Source: Bacteroidales bacterium (lineage in GTDB: Bacteria > Bacteroidota > Bacteroidia > Bacteroidales > WCHB1-69). From it: 64,000 nucleotides of DNA. Where the stretch lies: NCBI GenBank assembly GCA_017615795.1, contig JAFZZK010000033.1, positions 1 through 64,000 of the forward strand, given 5' to 3'. This document shows positions 30,735 through 40,404 of the stretch, in pieces. Within the stretch, counting starts at the first letter, position 1. Each line of letters starts with the position of its first letter. A program made the translations under genes and the position numbers. Below the pieces are notes generated by a model. That model was not told the origin of the DNA, did not search any database, and saw nothing but the letters and a program-made list of their open reading frames with translations.

Positions 30735-33314
30735 ATGAAGAGGCTTCTCTCCCTGTTTTCCATGCTCTTGATGTTGTGCTTTGCCTATGCGCAGCATGAT
30801 CTTGCCACTACCAGTATCGACCCGTCGGCAGATGCGGCAGCCATTGCACGCATGCGCCACAAGATGGACTCCATACGCAAGTATCGCCCTACTGTCGCGG
30901 TTGTGCTGTCGGGTGGTGGAGCCAAAGGTGCGGCCCATGTCGGCGTACTCGAGTATATCGAGGAGATGGGAATCCCCGTCGACATGGTGGTCGGTACCAG
31001 CATGGGCGGTGTCGTCGGCGGACTCTACGCCATGGGCTATCCGGCCTCCCTCATCGACACCATCCTTGTCAATATGAACTGGAGTGTGATGATGAGCGAC
31101 TTCGTGCCGACAGAAAAACTCAATTACCGACGTCGTAAAGACAACGAGACATACGCCCTGCGCATCCCATTTTACTATGATAATGACAAGAACGTGTCGG
31201 ACCGCAAACGCAGAAAGTACTTCGAGCGCGAGACAATGGAGGTGGAAAGCCATGCGGCTTCATCTGATGTCGGCGAACAGGCTATCCGGCGCGGTATGGT
31301 CGCCAATATGCCCGAAGGAATAACCTATGGATACAATGTCTATAACCTGATAAACAGCCTTACAGTCGGGTATCAGGATTCCATGAACTTTTCCGACCTG
31401 CCTATCCCGTACTGCTGTGTGGCCGCAGATTTGGTGACGCTGAAAACCAAGTACTGGACCAGCGGGTGCTTGCCGGAGGCTATGCGCTCCACGATGTCTA
31501 TACCGCTCTATTTCACACCAGTGCGAAACAGGGGGATGGTGCTCGTGGATGGCGGCACCCGCAATAACTTCCCGACGGACATGGCACGCGCTATGGGCGC
31601 TGATTATGTGATAGGCGTTGACTTGAGCCAAAACCGGTCGTTTGAAGAAGTCAATGGTGTGGGCAAATTGTTGCAACAGAGCATTGCGCTCATGGGCAAG
31701 GAGGCGTATGACCACAATATACCGCTTGCTGATGCCTATATCCATCCCGACATGGATGGCATGAACATGTTCAGTTTTCAGACCAAGAATATCGTAGAGT
31801 GTATCCGTCGTGGACGTGAAGCTGCCAAGCTGCAGGACTCCAGCTTGCAGGTTATCCGTCGTGCCGTAACGTCAAGACATGGTAAATCTTTGAAGACGGA
31901 AGTTCGAAAACAGCTGCCTCACGGGGTGAACATCGCCAAGCAGGACATCCTTGTCGGCGACATCCGTTTCAAGGGAATTGGTGGCGAATTGACGGACTTC
32001 CTTTTGCGGAATATAGAGATGGACACGGGCAAACGCTATAATCGTGATGCTATAGAGAATGCCTTGGCAGTGCTGTATGGCAGCGGCCTTTTTAAGAATG
32101 TCTATTATCGCATTGAAGGTTCTCACGAGCCATATACCTTGGTGTTCCAGGGCGAGCGTGGGCCTATTCATCAATTTGGAGTCAGCCTTCGCGTCAATTC
32201 CCGCGACCTGATATCGTTGGGACTCAATTTCGGATTCAACCGCCGCAAACCGAATGGCTTTAAGTTTGATGCTTCTGCTGTTATTGGAAAAAACCTTAAG
32301 GGTGGGATAGACCTCTATTATGTCCCACGCCGCGGACCAGCCGTGGGAATTGATGTCAGGTCCTCTTACACTCAGTTGAAAGTCCTTCCCCTTCAAACTG
32401 TGATGTCCGATTATATCCTTAACACTCTTTGTACGTTCAACTACTGGAACAACCGCCTGCAACTCTACGTCGGCGATAATGGCTGGCTGCATAATGGATA
32501 TTATAAAGGAGGCTTTGAGGTGAATGTGTTGCCGTATGCATTGTCCACTTTTTTCTTGGACCCTGTGGCTGATGGAAATGCGGATAGTTCTATGGTTGAA
32601 TCTGTCGATGAATATGACTATGTGGTGGATGGACTCGCCTATCTTTACAGAAACCATTGGAATAATCACACAATGTCCATTTTTGCAGAAGGTGCGTATG
32701 ACAATACCGATGATAAATATTTCCCTACACGGGGTGTTGATGTGGGCGGACGATACGATTTGGTCTTTCATAGCGAGACTCCAGAAGGCGAAAAATACCG
32801 TTACCATGTCCTGAATATGCATGTCAAGGGGGTTATCCCTGTGATTAATCGTTTTGTAATCATTCTTTCTGGAAATATACAATCCATCCAGAGTCTGGAT
32901 TTCAAGAGCGTTAATCATTATGTGGCATCTTACAATGATGTACATCAGCCTTTTGTCGGCGGGGTTTTAGACAGGGAATACAACGCTAACCATCTCTCTT
33001 TTGTCGGGTACAACGTGGTGCAAACCGTATATGCCAGTAATACAAACGCTGTCGCCAAAATGGACATCCGCTACCAGTTCGGACGGAAAGACTATGTCTC
33101 TTTTATTGCTTCCGTATACAAAGCCTACAATTTGTTTGATAAATTTGGTGACCATATCCGCGGTGTTGACTATATACGTCCCACGGATTATTGTTTTGCC
33201 CTCCAGTATGGCCATAAGTCCCTCATTGGCCCCATTTTGTTCAATGTCCATTGGGCAAACAAGGGCAGACCTACCCGATGGGGCGCGTACTTGAGCGTCG
33301 GTTTTGATTTTTAG
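30735..33314 (+). CDS. Patatin-like phospholipase with POTRA and Omp85-type barrel
   Basis: From ATG 30735 the chain has 859 residues; the signal peptide MKRLLSLFSMLLMLCFAYAQ decides this start over an in-frame one at 30618. Residues about 55-330 are a patatin lipase: oxyanion loop SGGGAKGAAHVG (about 58), nucleophile GTSMGG (about 87) and catalytic DGG (about 273). One POTRA-like repeat covers about 400-470 (IRFKGIGG...GSGLFKNVYYRIEG). The rest is a beta barrel ending with an aromatic terminal residue (YLSVGFDF), as in BamA-type barrels. The layout matches type Vd-like (PlpD) lipases, which place the lipase at the cell surface or in the periplasm. Confidence 0.92.
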   Translation: MKRLLSLFSMLLMLCFAYAQHDLATTSIDPSADAAAIARMRHKMDSIRKYRPTVAVVLSGGGAKGAAHVGVLEYIEEMGIPVDMVVGTSMGGVVGGLYAMGYPASLIDTILVNMNWSVMMSDFVPTEKLNYRRRKDNETYALRIPFYYDNDKNVSDRKRRKYFERETMEVESHAASSDVGEQAIRRGMVANMPEGITYGYNVYNLINSLTVGYQDSMNFSDLPIPYCCVAADLVTLKTKYWTSGCLPEAMRSTMSIPLYFTPVRNRGMVLVDGGTRNNFPTDMARAMGADYVIGVDLSQNRSFEEVNGVGKLLQQSIALMGKEAYDHNIPLADAYIHPDMDGMNMFSFQTKNIVECIRRGREAAKLQDSSLQVIRRAVTSRHGKSLKTEVRKQLPHGVNIAKQDILVGDIRFKGIGGELTDFLLRNIEMDTGKRYNRDAIENALAVLYGSGLFKNVYYRIEGSHEPYTLVFQGERGPIHQFGVSLRVNSRDLISLGLNFGFNRRKPNGFKFDASAVIGKNLKGGIDLYYVPRRGPAVGIDVRSSYTQLKVLPLQTVMSDYILNTLCTFNYWNNRLQLYVGDNGWLHNGYYKGGFEVNVLPYALSTFFLDPVADGNADSSMVESVDEYDYVVDGLAYLYRNHWNNHTMSIFAEGAYDNTDDKYFPTRGVDVGGRYDLVFHSETPEGEKYRYHVLNMHVKGVIPVINRFVIILSGNIQSIQSLDFKSVNHYVASYNDVHQPFVGGVLDREYNANHLSFVGYNVVQTVYASNTNAVAKMDIRYQFGRKDYVSFIASVYKAYNLFDKFGDHIRGVDYIRPTDYCFALQYGHKSLIGPILFNVHWANKGRPTRWGAYLSVGFDF

Positions 33315-33357
33315 GATTCCGCAGGCGATAATGAAGAACTTTAAAAACTAAAAAATG

Positions 33358-33365
33358 TATTTTTG
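33358..33365 (+). promoter_or_regulatory. Promoter -7 box for the alcohol dehydrogenase gene
   Basis: TATTTTTG (33358-33365), 65 nt before ATG 33430. No exact -33 box. Confidence 0.55.
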
Positions 33366-33429
33366 CCACACTCTAAATTATTGTTGAGATTTTATTGTTA
33401 CATTGAATTCATAACTAACTATTACAAAA

Positions 33430-34593
33430 ATGATTAATTTCAGCTATTGTACCCCCACCCGCATTGTGTTTGGCAAAGGTGTGGTGGAAAAATTGCCTGA
33501 GGTGCTAAACCCTTTCGGCAAACGTGTTTTAATGACCTACGGCGGAGGCAGCATCAAGCGCAATGGCCTCTACGACAAGGTCAAGAATCTGTTGAACGAC
33601 TTCGAGGTCTTCGAGCTTCCCGGCATTGAGCCCAACCCGAAATACACGCAGAGCGTGGTGCCGGGCGTGCAGATGTGCAAGGAGCATCATATCGACGTGA
33701 TTCTTGCCGTGGGCGGCGGCAGTGTGCTCGACTGCTCCAAGGCCATCGCGGCGGGCGCCTGCTACGACGGCGAGCCGTGGGACCTCATCACCTACCAAGT
33801 GAAGACTCAGGCGGCCCTGCCCATTGTGGACATCATGACCCTGGCGGCCACCGGCAGCGAGTACGACGCGGCCAGTGTCATCTCCCGTAGCGAGACCAAC
33901 GACAAGGTCGGCTACATCGATCCGCATCTCTATCCCGCCGTCTCTTTGCTCGACCCTGAATACACGTTCACCATTCCGCCGAAGCACACGCGCGCGGGCA
34001 TCGCCGATGCCATGAACCACGTGATGGAGCAATTTTTCGCCGAACCATACACCGCCCTCAATGACGGCATGTGCATTGCGGCTCTCAAGAGCTTGATGCT
34101 CAATGCGCCCAAGGTGCTGGCCGATCCGAACGACTATGAGGCGCGCGCAGAGGTGTTCTATACCTGCACGCTGGCATGCAACGGCATCTTCTGTAATGGC
34201 AATGGACACAGCGGCTGGCCTATGCACGGCATTGAACATGCCCTGAGTGCCTACTACGACATCACCCATGGCGAAGGCTTGGCCATCATCACCCCGCGTT
34301 GGATGAAGCAGATCCTCAACGAGAAAACCGTGGGACGCTTCGTGACCTACGGTACCATGCTGTTCGGCATTGATGCCAATCTGGCCCCGATGGAAATTGC
34401 AGAGCTTGCTATCAGGAAGACTTACGATTTCTTCAAGGAACTTGGCATTCCCATGACGCTGCGTGAAGTGGGCATTGACGACCAACGTCTTGGCGAAATG
34501 GCACACCATATCGCCGTCAACGAAGGCCTTGAGGATGCCTGGGCACCGCTCAATGAAGAGGATATCTTGGAGATCCTGAAAGCGTCGCTGTAA
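33430..34593 (+). CDS. Iron-containing alcohol dehydrogenase (butanol dehydrogenase/YqhD type)
   Basis: This 387-residue family III dehydrogenase reduces aldehydes with NAD(P)H. Cofactor motif VGGGSVLDCSKAIAAG (about residues 96-111), LAATGSEYDAASVIS, metal-binding Asp and His in IADAMNHVMEQFF (about 195) and GHSGWPMHGIEHALSAYYDITHGEGLAI (about 258-285; two His). The pattern fits BdhA/YqhD rather than glycerol dehydrogenase. In an anaerobe it would help regenerate NAD(P)+; the true substrate cannot be read from sequence. It is single-gene, with its own promoter and terminator. Confidence 0.93.
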   Translation: MINFSYCTPTRIVFGKGVVEKLPEVLNPFGKRVLMTYGGGSIKRNGLYDKVKNLLNDFEVFELPGIEPNPKYTQSVVPGVQMCKEHHIDVILAVGGGSVLDCSKAIAAGACYDGEPWDLITYQVKTQAALPIVDIMTLAATGSEYDAASVISRSETNDKVGYIDPHLYPAVSLLDPEYTFTIPPKHTRAGIADAMNHVMEQFFAEPYTALNDGMCIAALKSLMLNAPKVLADPNDYEARAEVFYTCTLACNGIFCNGNGHSGWPMHGIEHALSAYYDITHGEGLAIITPRWMKQILNEKTVGRFVTYGTMLFGIDANLAPMEIAELAIRKTYDFFKELGIPMTLREVGIDDQRLGEMAHHIAVNEGLEDAWAPLNEEDILEILKASL

Positions 34594-34606
34594 AGATGGA
34601 AAAATG

Positions 34607-34647
34607 AAAAGTGCGCGCTACAATGAGATGTGGCGCGCACTTTTTTT
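34607..34647. terminator. Bidirectional Rho-independent terminator
   Basis: A 12-bp perfect stem (AAAAGTGCGCGC at 34607-34618 with 34633-34644) around a 14-nt loop, ending in a T-run, sits between the convergent alcohol dehydrogenase and S41 genes and serves both strands. Confidence 0.92.
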
Positions 34648-34661
34648 ATGGGTCGGGGCCT

Positions 34662-35924
34662 TTATCTGTGCATGATGTATTGGATGGCGGCATTAAGCTG
34701 CGGTTTGAGGTCGCCATTGTGGTTTTTGCGCAGGATGACCTCGTCGGGTGTGAAACCGATGCCCTCCATGACTTTGCCGCCGATTTGGGCCTCGAACGAA
34801 GAGGTGTAGATGTAGTGCAGCCCTGTGGCACTGTTGTCGCCGAAGGGACCGCCATAGTTCAGGTTGACGTCTTCCGCGGGCTGAAGAGGTCCCGTGCCGC
34901 CGTAGGTGCGTTCGCCGATAGTGTATGCGGTGGGCAGCACAGCCTTGATGACCATCGGCTCGATTTCGCCCATGCTTGCGGAGTTGATGTCGCAAATCAC
35001 GACATACGGGATGTCTTCCGCTGTGATGTCGCGGTGAAAGCGGGCGTTGGGTTCAATGTAATAAGGAGTCCAAACGGAATGTTCCAGACGACCGGGTCCC
35101 TCTTTGTAGCGGGTCTTGAAGATTTCAGTGCGCTCGTTGAGGAAGCTACCGACAAGGTAGTCCAGGTCGTCTTGGTAGCCGCCGCGGTTGTCGCGGTTGT
35201 CAAGGATGATGCCTGCTAGCTCGTTGCGTGGGGTCTCTGCGATGGCTTTCAGCCATTTTTCCACCACGCTGTTGCCGTCGCTGGAGCGGATTACGGGCGT
35301 GATGGCGGCCATGGATTGCCACAGATACGGGATCTTGCGTCCGTCGGGCAGTACAATGAGACAGTACACGTAGGTTACCTCCGAACTGAGTTCTGGAACA
35401 GGGTAGGTGGCAGTCTCATGTGCGGCAATGTTGTACAGGGATTCGATGTCCCCCAAGAAGCTCAGGATCCGTTGTTTCTCTTCGCCTGCGGATTCGATGT
35501 AGTAGTTTCTGGAACAGACCTCTGTGTTGCCGGGCTGGACGTATGCAAAACGGCTCGGCTCGTCGGCGGCGGGAAACAGGTTTTGGACTCGAACCAGCAT
35601 GTGATGGTCTTTCATGCCACCCATCATCTTATCATATAATTGTGCGAGGGTGGCGGTGGGCACGGTGCCCCCGCTCTCCACGATTCTGTCGAGTTCCTGG
35701 AATTTGGGCAGGTAATCACGGTAGACGGCATCCCAGTCGGTGTTGTCCACATCCCAAAAGACATAGCCCGTGCTCATGCATTTCCAAATGTATTCAAACT
35801 GTTCGGCGTAGGTGTTGTACGCTAATTTGCCGCTTTCGCCTATGTAGGGATGATAGTCTGCCTCTTGGCGACAGGCGGTGGAAAGAAGTGCTGCAATCGC
35901 TGCAAGTATGATGATTTTTTTCAT
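34662..35924 (-). CDS. S41-family (C-terminal processing/tricorn-like) peptidase lipoprotein
   Basis: The 420-residue protein has a lipoprotein signal ending LLSTAC (Cys18), so it should be anchored in the envelope. The S41 region shows ELAGIILDNRDNRGGYQDD (about residues 230-248) and the nucleophile-type Ser in VICDINSASMGEIEPMVIKA (about 318), followed by IGERTYGGTGPLQ. No PDZ domain is obvious. It is last in a three-gene operon with two barrel proteins (12- and 14-nt gaps), suggesting envelope maintenance or peptide processing. Confidence 0.85.
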   Translation of the reverse strand: MKKIIILAAIAALLSTACRQEADYHPYIGESGKLAYNTYAEQFEYIWKCMSTGYVFWDVDNTDWDAVYRDYLPKFQELDRIVESGGTVPTATLAQLYDKMMGGMKDHHMLVRVQNLFPAADEPSRFAYVQPGNTEVCSRNYYIESAGEEKQRILSFLGDIESLYNIAAHETATYPVPELSSEVTYVYCLIVLPDGRKIPYLWQSMAAITPVIRSSDGNSVVEKWLKAIAETPRNELAGIILDNRDNRGGYQDDLDYLVGSFLNERTEIFKTRYKEGPGRLEHSVWTPYYIEPNARFHRDITAEDIPYVVICDINSASMGEIEPMVIKAVLPTAYTIGERTYGGTGPLQPAEDVNLNYGGPFGDNSATGLHYIYTSSFEAQIGGKVMEGIGFTPDEVILRKNHNGDLKPQLNAAIQYIMHR

Positions 35925-35936
35925 GACAGGCTGGTT

Positions 35937-36620
35937 TTAGAATTTATAGGAAACGCCGAGGTCAACGGAAAGGGTGTTGAGGTAGCGCGGGTCGCGCAGG
36001 TTGGCATAGCCGCGGTGATGGCTGGTGAGGTCGTAATAGTATAGGGCTTCCAAGTTTAAGGCCCAGTGCTCGTTAATGTCGTATGAGAGTCCAAGGCCAC
36101 CGGTTACCCCAGCACAGAATCGAACATCCTCCCGGGTGAACTCCCGAATTTCGTCAAAGTCGTTGAAATAGACGTAGTAATCTGTCATCCAATAGGTTGT
36201 GCCTTCTCTTCGCTCTCTGAGCCAATAGCCGGCATAGCCGCCGAGCAGGGCGTGTCCGCGCACATGCTTGCCGCCGAAGGAGAAGTCGACCGTCAAGGGA
36301 AGCATCAGGTAAAGGTTGTGATGGCTGGTGTAGACGGGCTCCAAGTAGTTGAGGTTGCGGTCCATGCGATGGGAGCGGCGCATGAGGTTGAGGTCGAGGC
36401 GCAGGACTACCCAGTCTTTGAAGGCGTAGCGTCCCTCAATGCCGACATCGAAGCCGCTTTGGGGTGTGTAGGTTTCGTCGATACGCCCCAGGTTGGAGCG
36501 TGTGATGGAGGTCCAGGCCCAGCCACCCCGCAGTCCGATGGACCACTGGGCCGTAGCCGGCAACGTCGCACCGCAAACCAGCAAGATGAGCAAAATGGTG
36601 TGTAAAAAGAATCTTTTCAT
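35937..36620 (-). CDS. Porin-family outer membrane beta-barrel protein
   Basis: The 227-residue chain has a signal peptide (KRFFLHTILLILLVCGATLPATAQ), then IGLRGGWAWTSITRSN and FDVGIEGRYAFKDWVVLRLDLNLMRR, typical of the small PF13568-like barrel family of Bacteroidetes, and ends with the strand LSVDLGVSYKF (terminal Phe). It is the middle gene of the operon 37918-34662. Confidence 0.85.
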   Translation of the reverse strand: MKRFFLHTILLILLVCGATLPATAQWSIGLRGGWAWTSITRSNLGRIDETYTPQSGFDVGIEGRYAFKDWVVLRLDLNLMRRSHRMDRNLNYLEPVYTSHHNLYLMLPLTVDFSFGGKHVRGHALLGGYAGYWLRERREGTTYWMTDYYVYFNDFDEIREFTREDVRFCAGVTGGLGLSYDINEHWALNLEALYYYDLTSHHRGYANLRDPRYLNTLSVDLGVSYKF

Positions 36621-36634
36621 AATTTGTGTTTACA

Positions 36635-37918
36635 TTAAAGGGCAAAGGAAATGCCGAAGTGGTGAATGGACTTGACACCTGTAGCATCGCCAAAGGTGGG
36701 GAGCAGGTCTATTATAAAGTCGAGATGAAGTGTGTGACTTTGGGAAATGTGCAGGTCGAGTCCGATGCTGCCTTGCAGGTTGAAGGGCCTGTAGATGTTG
36801 ATGCGGTCGGAAGACTTGCGCCATTTGCCCGCCTCATCCATTTTGCGAGACCATAGCCTTCTGTTGTGAACATACATGGGGGTGAGGCTGATGGAAAACC
36901 CCACAAAGTCTTTCCAAAAAGAGGCGTGGGGTGTGAAGACAATGGTCAGTGGAACGCCGACAGTTAAAGTGTTGAGGTGTTGCTTGTGCGTGATTCCTAT
37001 GGCAGTGGTGTCGATGACGAGCAGCCGGTTCTCGACGCAGACGCTGTTCTTGAGCCATTGTCGACTGTAACCCAAGCTGATGCCGGCCCGGAATCCCAGA
37101 AAACGACGGACATGCAGGTCGCGGGTGGTGATTCGCAACATGTACGTTGTGGCGTTGGAAATCTTATAGGGCGAGGCAAGTGAGGTGAAATCGATATTGC
37201 CGAACGTGGAGGCGAATCCGATGCCGATGTTGGCATCCAAGAACTTGAGGAAGCCGCGATTGTACCAGGGGACGGTGTCGGATGCTTGCTTGTCGCTTTT
37301 TTGCCCTATCTTTTCTTTGAGTTTGTTCAGTCCGTGGCGGTTGATTTCCCCGACTTGTGTGGCGCCTTCGTCGACGTGGCTCCGGGGATCGGTCCAAAGA
37401 GTGAGCTTTTCAGCTGTGATGCTGCCCCATGCCAGCATGGAGGTGCCGCGTGTCACGAACGTGACTTTGCTTTGACTGGTGAGCCTGCCGATGGATAGTT
37501 GCGCATTGTTCTGGATGTCAACGCTCAATGGGGTCTCACCTGCGTTGTAGTTGGCTATGCTGAGCCGTGCGTCCGGCGACAGGATGATGTTCCGGAGCGG
37601 CTTGGCAATGTGGATCTCCACTACAGTCTTGCGGGGCATGAGGTCGTTTTTCCGCAGGATCATCTCGCCCTCGACAGGGAAAGTCACCAAATGCGGACTT
37701 TCGTCGTCCTCGAAGAAATCGGGGCAATGTGTGATGAATACCACGTTGGATTCAGCACTTTCCGGCTCTTGTATGAGCCGAACGTCCCAGCCTGCGTTGA
37801 CCACTAACACCGAGATCTCGTGGTCAAAGGTCTGCACATAGCGATACGCCTCTTGGGCGTGAATGCCCCAAGGTGTGGCTAATAAGCAAAATATCAGTAG
37901 AATACGATTTTTCCACAT
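36635..37918 (-). CDS. GIN-domain-like periplasmic region fused to an outer membrane barrel
   Basis: From ATG 37918 the chain has 427 residues and a signal peptide (RILLIFCLLATPWGIHAQ). The in-frame ATG at 37951 is rejected because the promoter box 37949-37956 overlaps it. Residues about 25-190 show the repetitive beta pattern of GIN/DUF2807 domains (VLVVNAGWDVRLIQEPE, LRNIILSPDARLSIANYN, VDIQNNAQLSIGRLTSQSKV). From about 225 (NIGIGFASTFGNIDF) alternating strands indicate a barrel ending GISFAL. It is first gene of the envelope operon. Confidence 0.75.
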   Translation of the reverse strand: MWKNRILLIFCLLATPWGIHAQEAYRYVQTFDHEISVLVVNAGWDVRLIQEPESAESNVVFITHCPDFFEDDESPHLVTFPVEGEMILRKNDLMPRKTVVEIHIAKPLRNIILSPDARLSIANYNAGETPLSVDIQNNAQLSIGRLTSQSKVTFVTRGTSMLAWGSITAEKLTLWTDPRSHVDEGATQVGEINRHGLNKLKEKIGQKSDKQASDTVPWYNRGFLKFLDANIGIGFASTFGNIDFTSLASPYKISNATTYMLRITTRDLHVRRFLGFRAGISLGYSRQWLKNSVCVENRLLVIDTTAIGITHKQHLNTLTVGVPLTIVFTPHASFWKDFVGFSISLTPMYVHNRRLWSRKMDEAGKWRKSSDRINIYRPFNLQGSIGLDLHISQSHTLHLDFIIDLLPTFGDATGVKSIHHFGISFAL

Positions 37919-37948
37919 GCTAATGGTCCGGCATGAATAATAATGTTG

Positions 37949-37956
37949 CAAAAATA
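37949..37956 (-). promoter_or_regulatory. Promoter -7 box of the GIN/barrel/S41 operon
   Basis: CAAAAATA (plus) is TATTTTTG on the minus strand, 31 nt before ATG 37918; it decides between the two possible starts. Confidence 0.55.
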
Positions 37957-37996
37957 GGAAAAAGATTATTGATTCGTTTTTTCAGGAGCCCATGAC

Positions 37997-38027
37997 TTTA
38001 TGCAAATCGCATAATTTTGTATTTTTG
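37997..38027 (+). promoter_or_regulatory. Promoter of the FucI-like gene
   Basis: TTTA (37997-38000), 19 nt, TATTTTTG (38020-38027). The transcript would begin near 38034, ruling out the in-frame start at 38017. Confidence 0.65.
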
Positions 38028-38088
38028 CACACTGCAAAGGCTTAGTGCCCATATTTATGTTGTTCCCGACATGCAAAATCACCTTGAC

Positions 38089-39279
38089 ATGAACATAGCC
38101 ATCTATACCCTCGCCTCAGAGTTGCACGACGAACAAGCTGTCGCCGCGATTACCCAAGAGTTCCTCGCAGGACTACAGCTCGATTTCGATTGTAGGGGAA
38201 ATGACTATTCCGACTACGGGAGTTATCCGTTGAGTCTCATTTACGTTCAAACGGGCGGCACGGAAGGTGTTTTCCGCAAGATGTTTGCTGCCTTGCAAGA
38301 GACGGGTCATCATCCATTCTATCTGTTGACTTCGGGCAAGAGCAACTCCCTCGCCGCGTCCATGGAGATTTTGTCATACTTGCGGAAAAGTGGCATTGAC
38401 GGTGAGATTCTTCATGGTAGTAACGAATATATTAACAAGAGAATCAGGATGTTGGAACGAGTGTCGATTGCCCGGGATAAATTGCGGGGCTGTCGTTTGG
38501 GCATCATAGGAGAGCCTTCCGACTGGCTCATTTCCAGTGACGTGGATCGGATGGCGGTGCAAAGTAGGTTAGGCATTGAGTTGGTCGATATTCCTATGAC
38601 GGAGTTGCTGGAAGAGATTCAGTCTGCGCCCTTGAAAATGCCTGGTGAGCTTTCTGCGAACCCGCAGATAGTGGGGGCGCTTCCAGGCGCAAACCAAATT
38701 TACATGGCCTTGAAGTCTATGGTGGAAAAGTGTCATCTTCAGGGATTTACGTTGCGATGCTTTGACCTGTTGCCAGCTGTCCGCAATACGGGTTGCTTGG
38801 CTTTGGCCAAGCTGAATGCCGAAGGGATTGTGGCGGGTTGCGAAGGCGACATTCCCGCACTGCTTTCGATGATGGTGGCCAAATCGCTTGTGGGGGTCTC
38901 GGGATTCCAGGCCAATCCTGCCCGCATCGATCCTGAGACGGGGGAAATTCTTCTGGCGCATTGTACCATACCGTTCAATATGGTGGACAGTTATGAATTG
39001 GACACCCATTTTGAGTCGGGCATTGGCGTGGGCATCCGGGGCTTTATGAAGGAGGGACCTGTCACCATATTCAAGTTGTCGGGCGATCTTGCGCGCTGTT
39101 TTGCGGAAGAGGGTGTCCTGGTTCGGAACCAATCTCAGCCCGACCTTTGTCGCACGCAACAGGTTATCCAACTGTCCGACAAGTCGAGGATATCCTATTT
39201 TCTCACGAATCCCATTGGCAATCATCACATTGTATTGCCTGGGCATTGGAAGGTGTTGTTGGAGGAGATGATACGATAA
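38089..39279 (+). CDS. L-fucose/arabinose-isomerase-like protein
   Basis: The 396-residue protein starts at ATG 38089 (MNIAIYTLASELHDEQ) or at ATG 38071 six codons earlier; both lie after the promoter. It has the general plan of sugar isomerases of the FucI/AraA type: an N-terminal half with IYVQTGGTEGVFRKMFAAL and HPFYLLTSGKSNSLAASMEILSYL, a middle containing GCEGDIPALLSMMVAKSLVG, and a C-terminal NHHIVLPGHWKVLLEEMI. Key metal ligands of true isomerases could not be confirmed by eye (Glu in GCEGD is a candidate). Substrate unknown; dinB follows 39 nt later. Confidence 0.7.
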   Translation: MNIAIYTLASELHDEQAVAAITQEFLAGLQLDFDCRGNDYSDYGSYPLSLIYVQTGGTEGVFRKMFAALQETGHHPFYLLTSGKSNSLAASMEILSYLRKSGIDGEILHGSNEYINKRIRMLERVSIARDKLRGCRLGIIGEPSDWLISSDVDRMAVQSRLGIELVDIPMTELLEEIQSAPLKMPGELSANPQIVGALPGANQIYMALKSMVEKCHLQGFTLRCFDLLPAVRNTGCLALAKLNAEGIVAGCEGDIPALLSMMVAKSLVGVSGFQANPARIDPETGEILLAHCTIPFNMVDSYELDTHFESGIGVGIRGFMKEGPVTIFKLSGDLARCFAEEGVLVRNQSQPDLCRTQQVIQLSDKSRISYFLTNPIGNHHIVLPGHWKVLLEEMIR

Positions 39280-39318
39280 ATTGGCAGGCATCCGATAGAC
39301 GTCGCGAAAACTGGAATC

Positions 39319-40404
39319 ATGTACCGCAAGATCATTCATGTTGATATGGATCAGTTCTATGCTGCCGTGGAGCAGCGCGACCGCCCTGAGCTTCGGGGCA
39401 AGCCCGTGGTGGTGGGGCATGACGCGCCTCGTGGTGTCGTGGCCACCGCCAGCTATGAGGCACGGCCATACGGGGTTCATTCCGCCTTGTCCATCCAAAC
39501 CGCCAAGCGGTTGTGTCCCAACCTCGTCATCGTTCCCCCCGATTTTCAAAAATATAAGGCGGTGTCGGCTCAAATTCGCGGAATCTTCCACGAATATACC
39601 GACCTTGTTGAGCCAATATCGCTCGACGAGGCCTTTCTGGATGTCACTGAGAATAAGTGCGGTGTTGTATTGGGCGTCGATATAGCTCGCGAAATCAAGC
39701 GGCTTATCTTTGAGAAAACGGGTTTGACAGCCTCCGCGGGCGTGAGCTATTGCAAGTTCCTCGCCAAGATTGCTTCCGACTACCGCAAACCCGATGGCCT
39801 TTGCGTTATCCACCCCGATCGTGCATTGGACTTTATCGCCGACCTGAACGTCGAGAAATTTTGGGGGATAGGGGAGAAGACTGCCGCGAAGATGCACCAG
39901 ATGGGCATATACACGGGCGCAGACCTTCGCGAGATACCCGTGGCGCAACTCATCGCCGCTTTCGGGAAGGTGGGGCGCGTGTTCCACGAATTTGCCAACG
40001 GCAGGGACGAGCGTCCTGTTATCGCTGAATGGGAGCGCAAGTCCGTGAGCTGTGAACGAACCTTCGAAACGGACATCAGCAGCTCCTCTGACATGACCAT
40101 CGCGCTCTACCATATTGTGCTGGAATTGCTCGAGCGGCTGGAACGTGCCGACTTCGAGGGCTACACCCTGACACTGAAAGTCAAGTTCCACGATTTCAGG
40201 CAGATCACTCGCAGCATCACGGTCAATTACATCTTGCGCTCCAAGGAGGAGATTCTGCCGTTGGCCAAGAAATTGATGAAGGAGGTGGACTATAACGAGA
40301 ATCCTGTCCGCCTGCTTGGCCTTGGTGTGGGGAACCATCGCGAGGAGAGCGATGCCGATCGCTTGCGGCGATTGCAGCTGGAATTGGATTTTGATGAAAG
40401 TTGA
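39319..40404 (+). CDS. dinB: DNA polymerase IV
   Basis: This 361-residue Y-family polymerase performs error-prone translesion synthesis. Catalytic motifs are HVDMDQFYAAVEQRD (about residues 7-21) and PISLDEAFLDVTENK (about 100-114); the thumb region contains KFWGIGEKTAAKMHQMGIYTGADL. The little-finger domain follows (RTFETDIS, VKFHDFRQITRSITV) and ends in GLGVGNHREESDADRLRRLQLELDF. No strong beta-clamp motif beyond the QLELDF ending is apparent. No LexA-type operator was recognised. Confidence 0.96.
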   Translation: MYRKIIHVDMDQFYAAVEQRDRPELRGKPVVVGHDAPRGVVATASYEARPYGVHSALSIQTAKRLCPNLVIVPPDFQKYKAVSAQIRGIFHEYTDLVEPISLDEAFLDVTENKCGVVLGVDIAREIKRLIFEKTGLTASAGVSYCKFLAKIASDYRKPDGLCVIHPDRALDFIADLNVEKFWGIGEKTAAKMHQMGIYTGADLREIPVAQLIAAFGKVGRVFHEFANGRDERPVIAEWERKSVSCERTFETDISSSSDMTIALYHIVLELLERLERADFEGYTLTLKVKFHDFRQITRSITVNYILRSKEEILPLAKKLMKEVDYNENPVRLLGLGVGNHREESDADRLRRLQLELDFDES

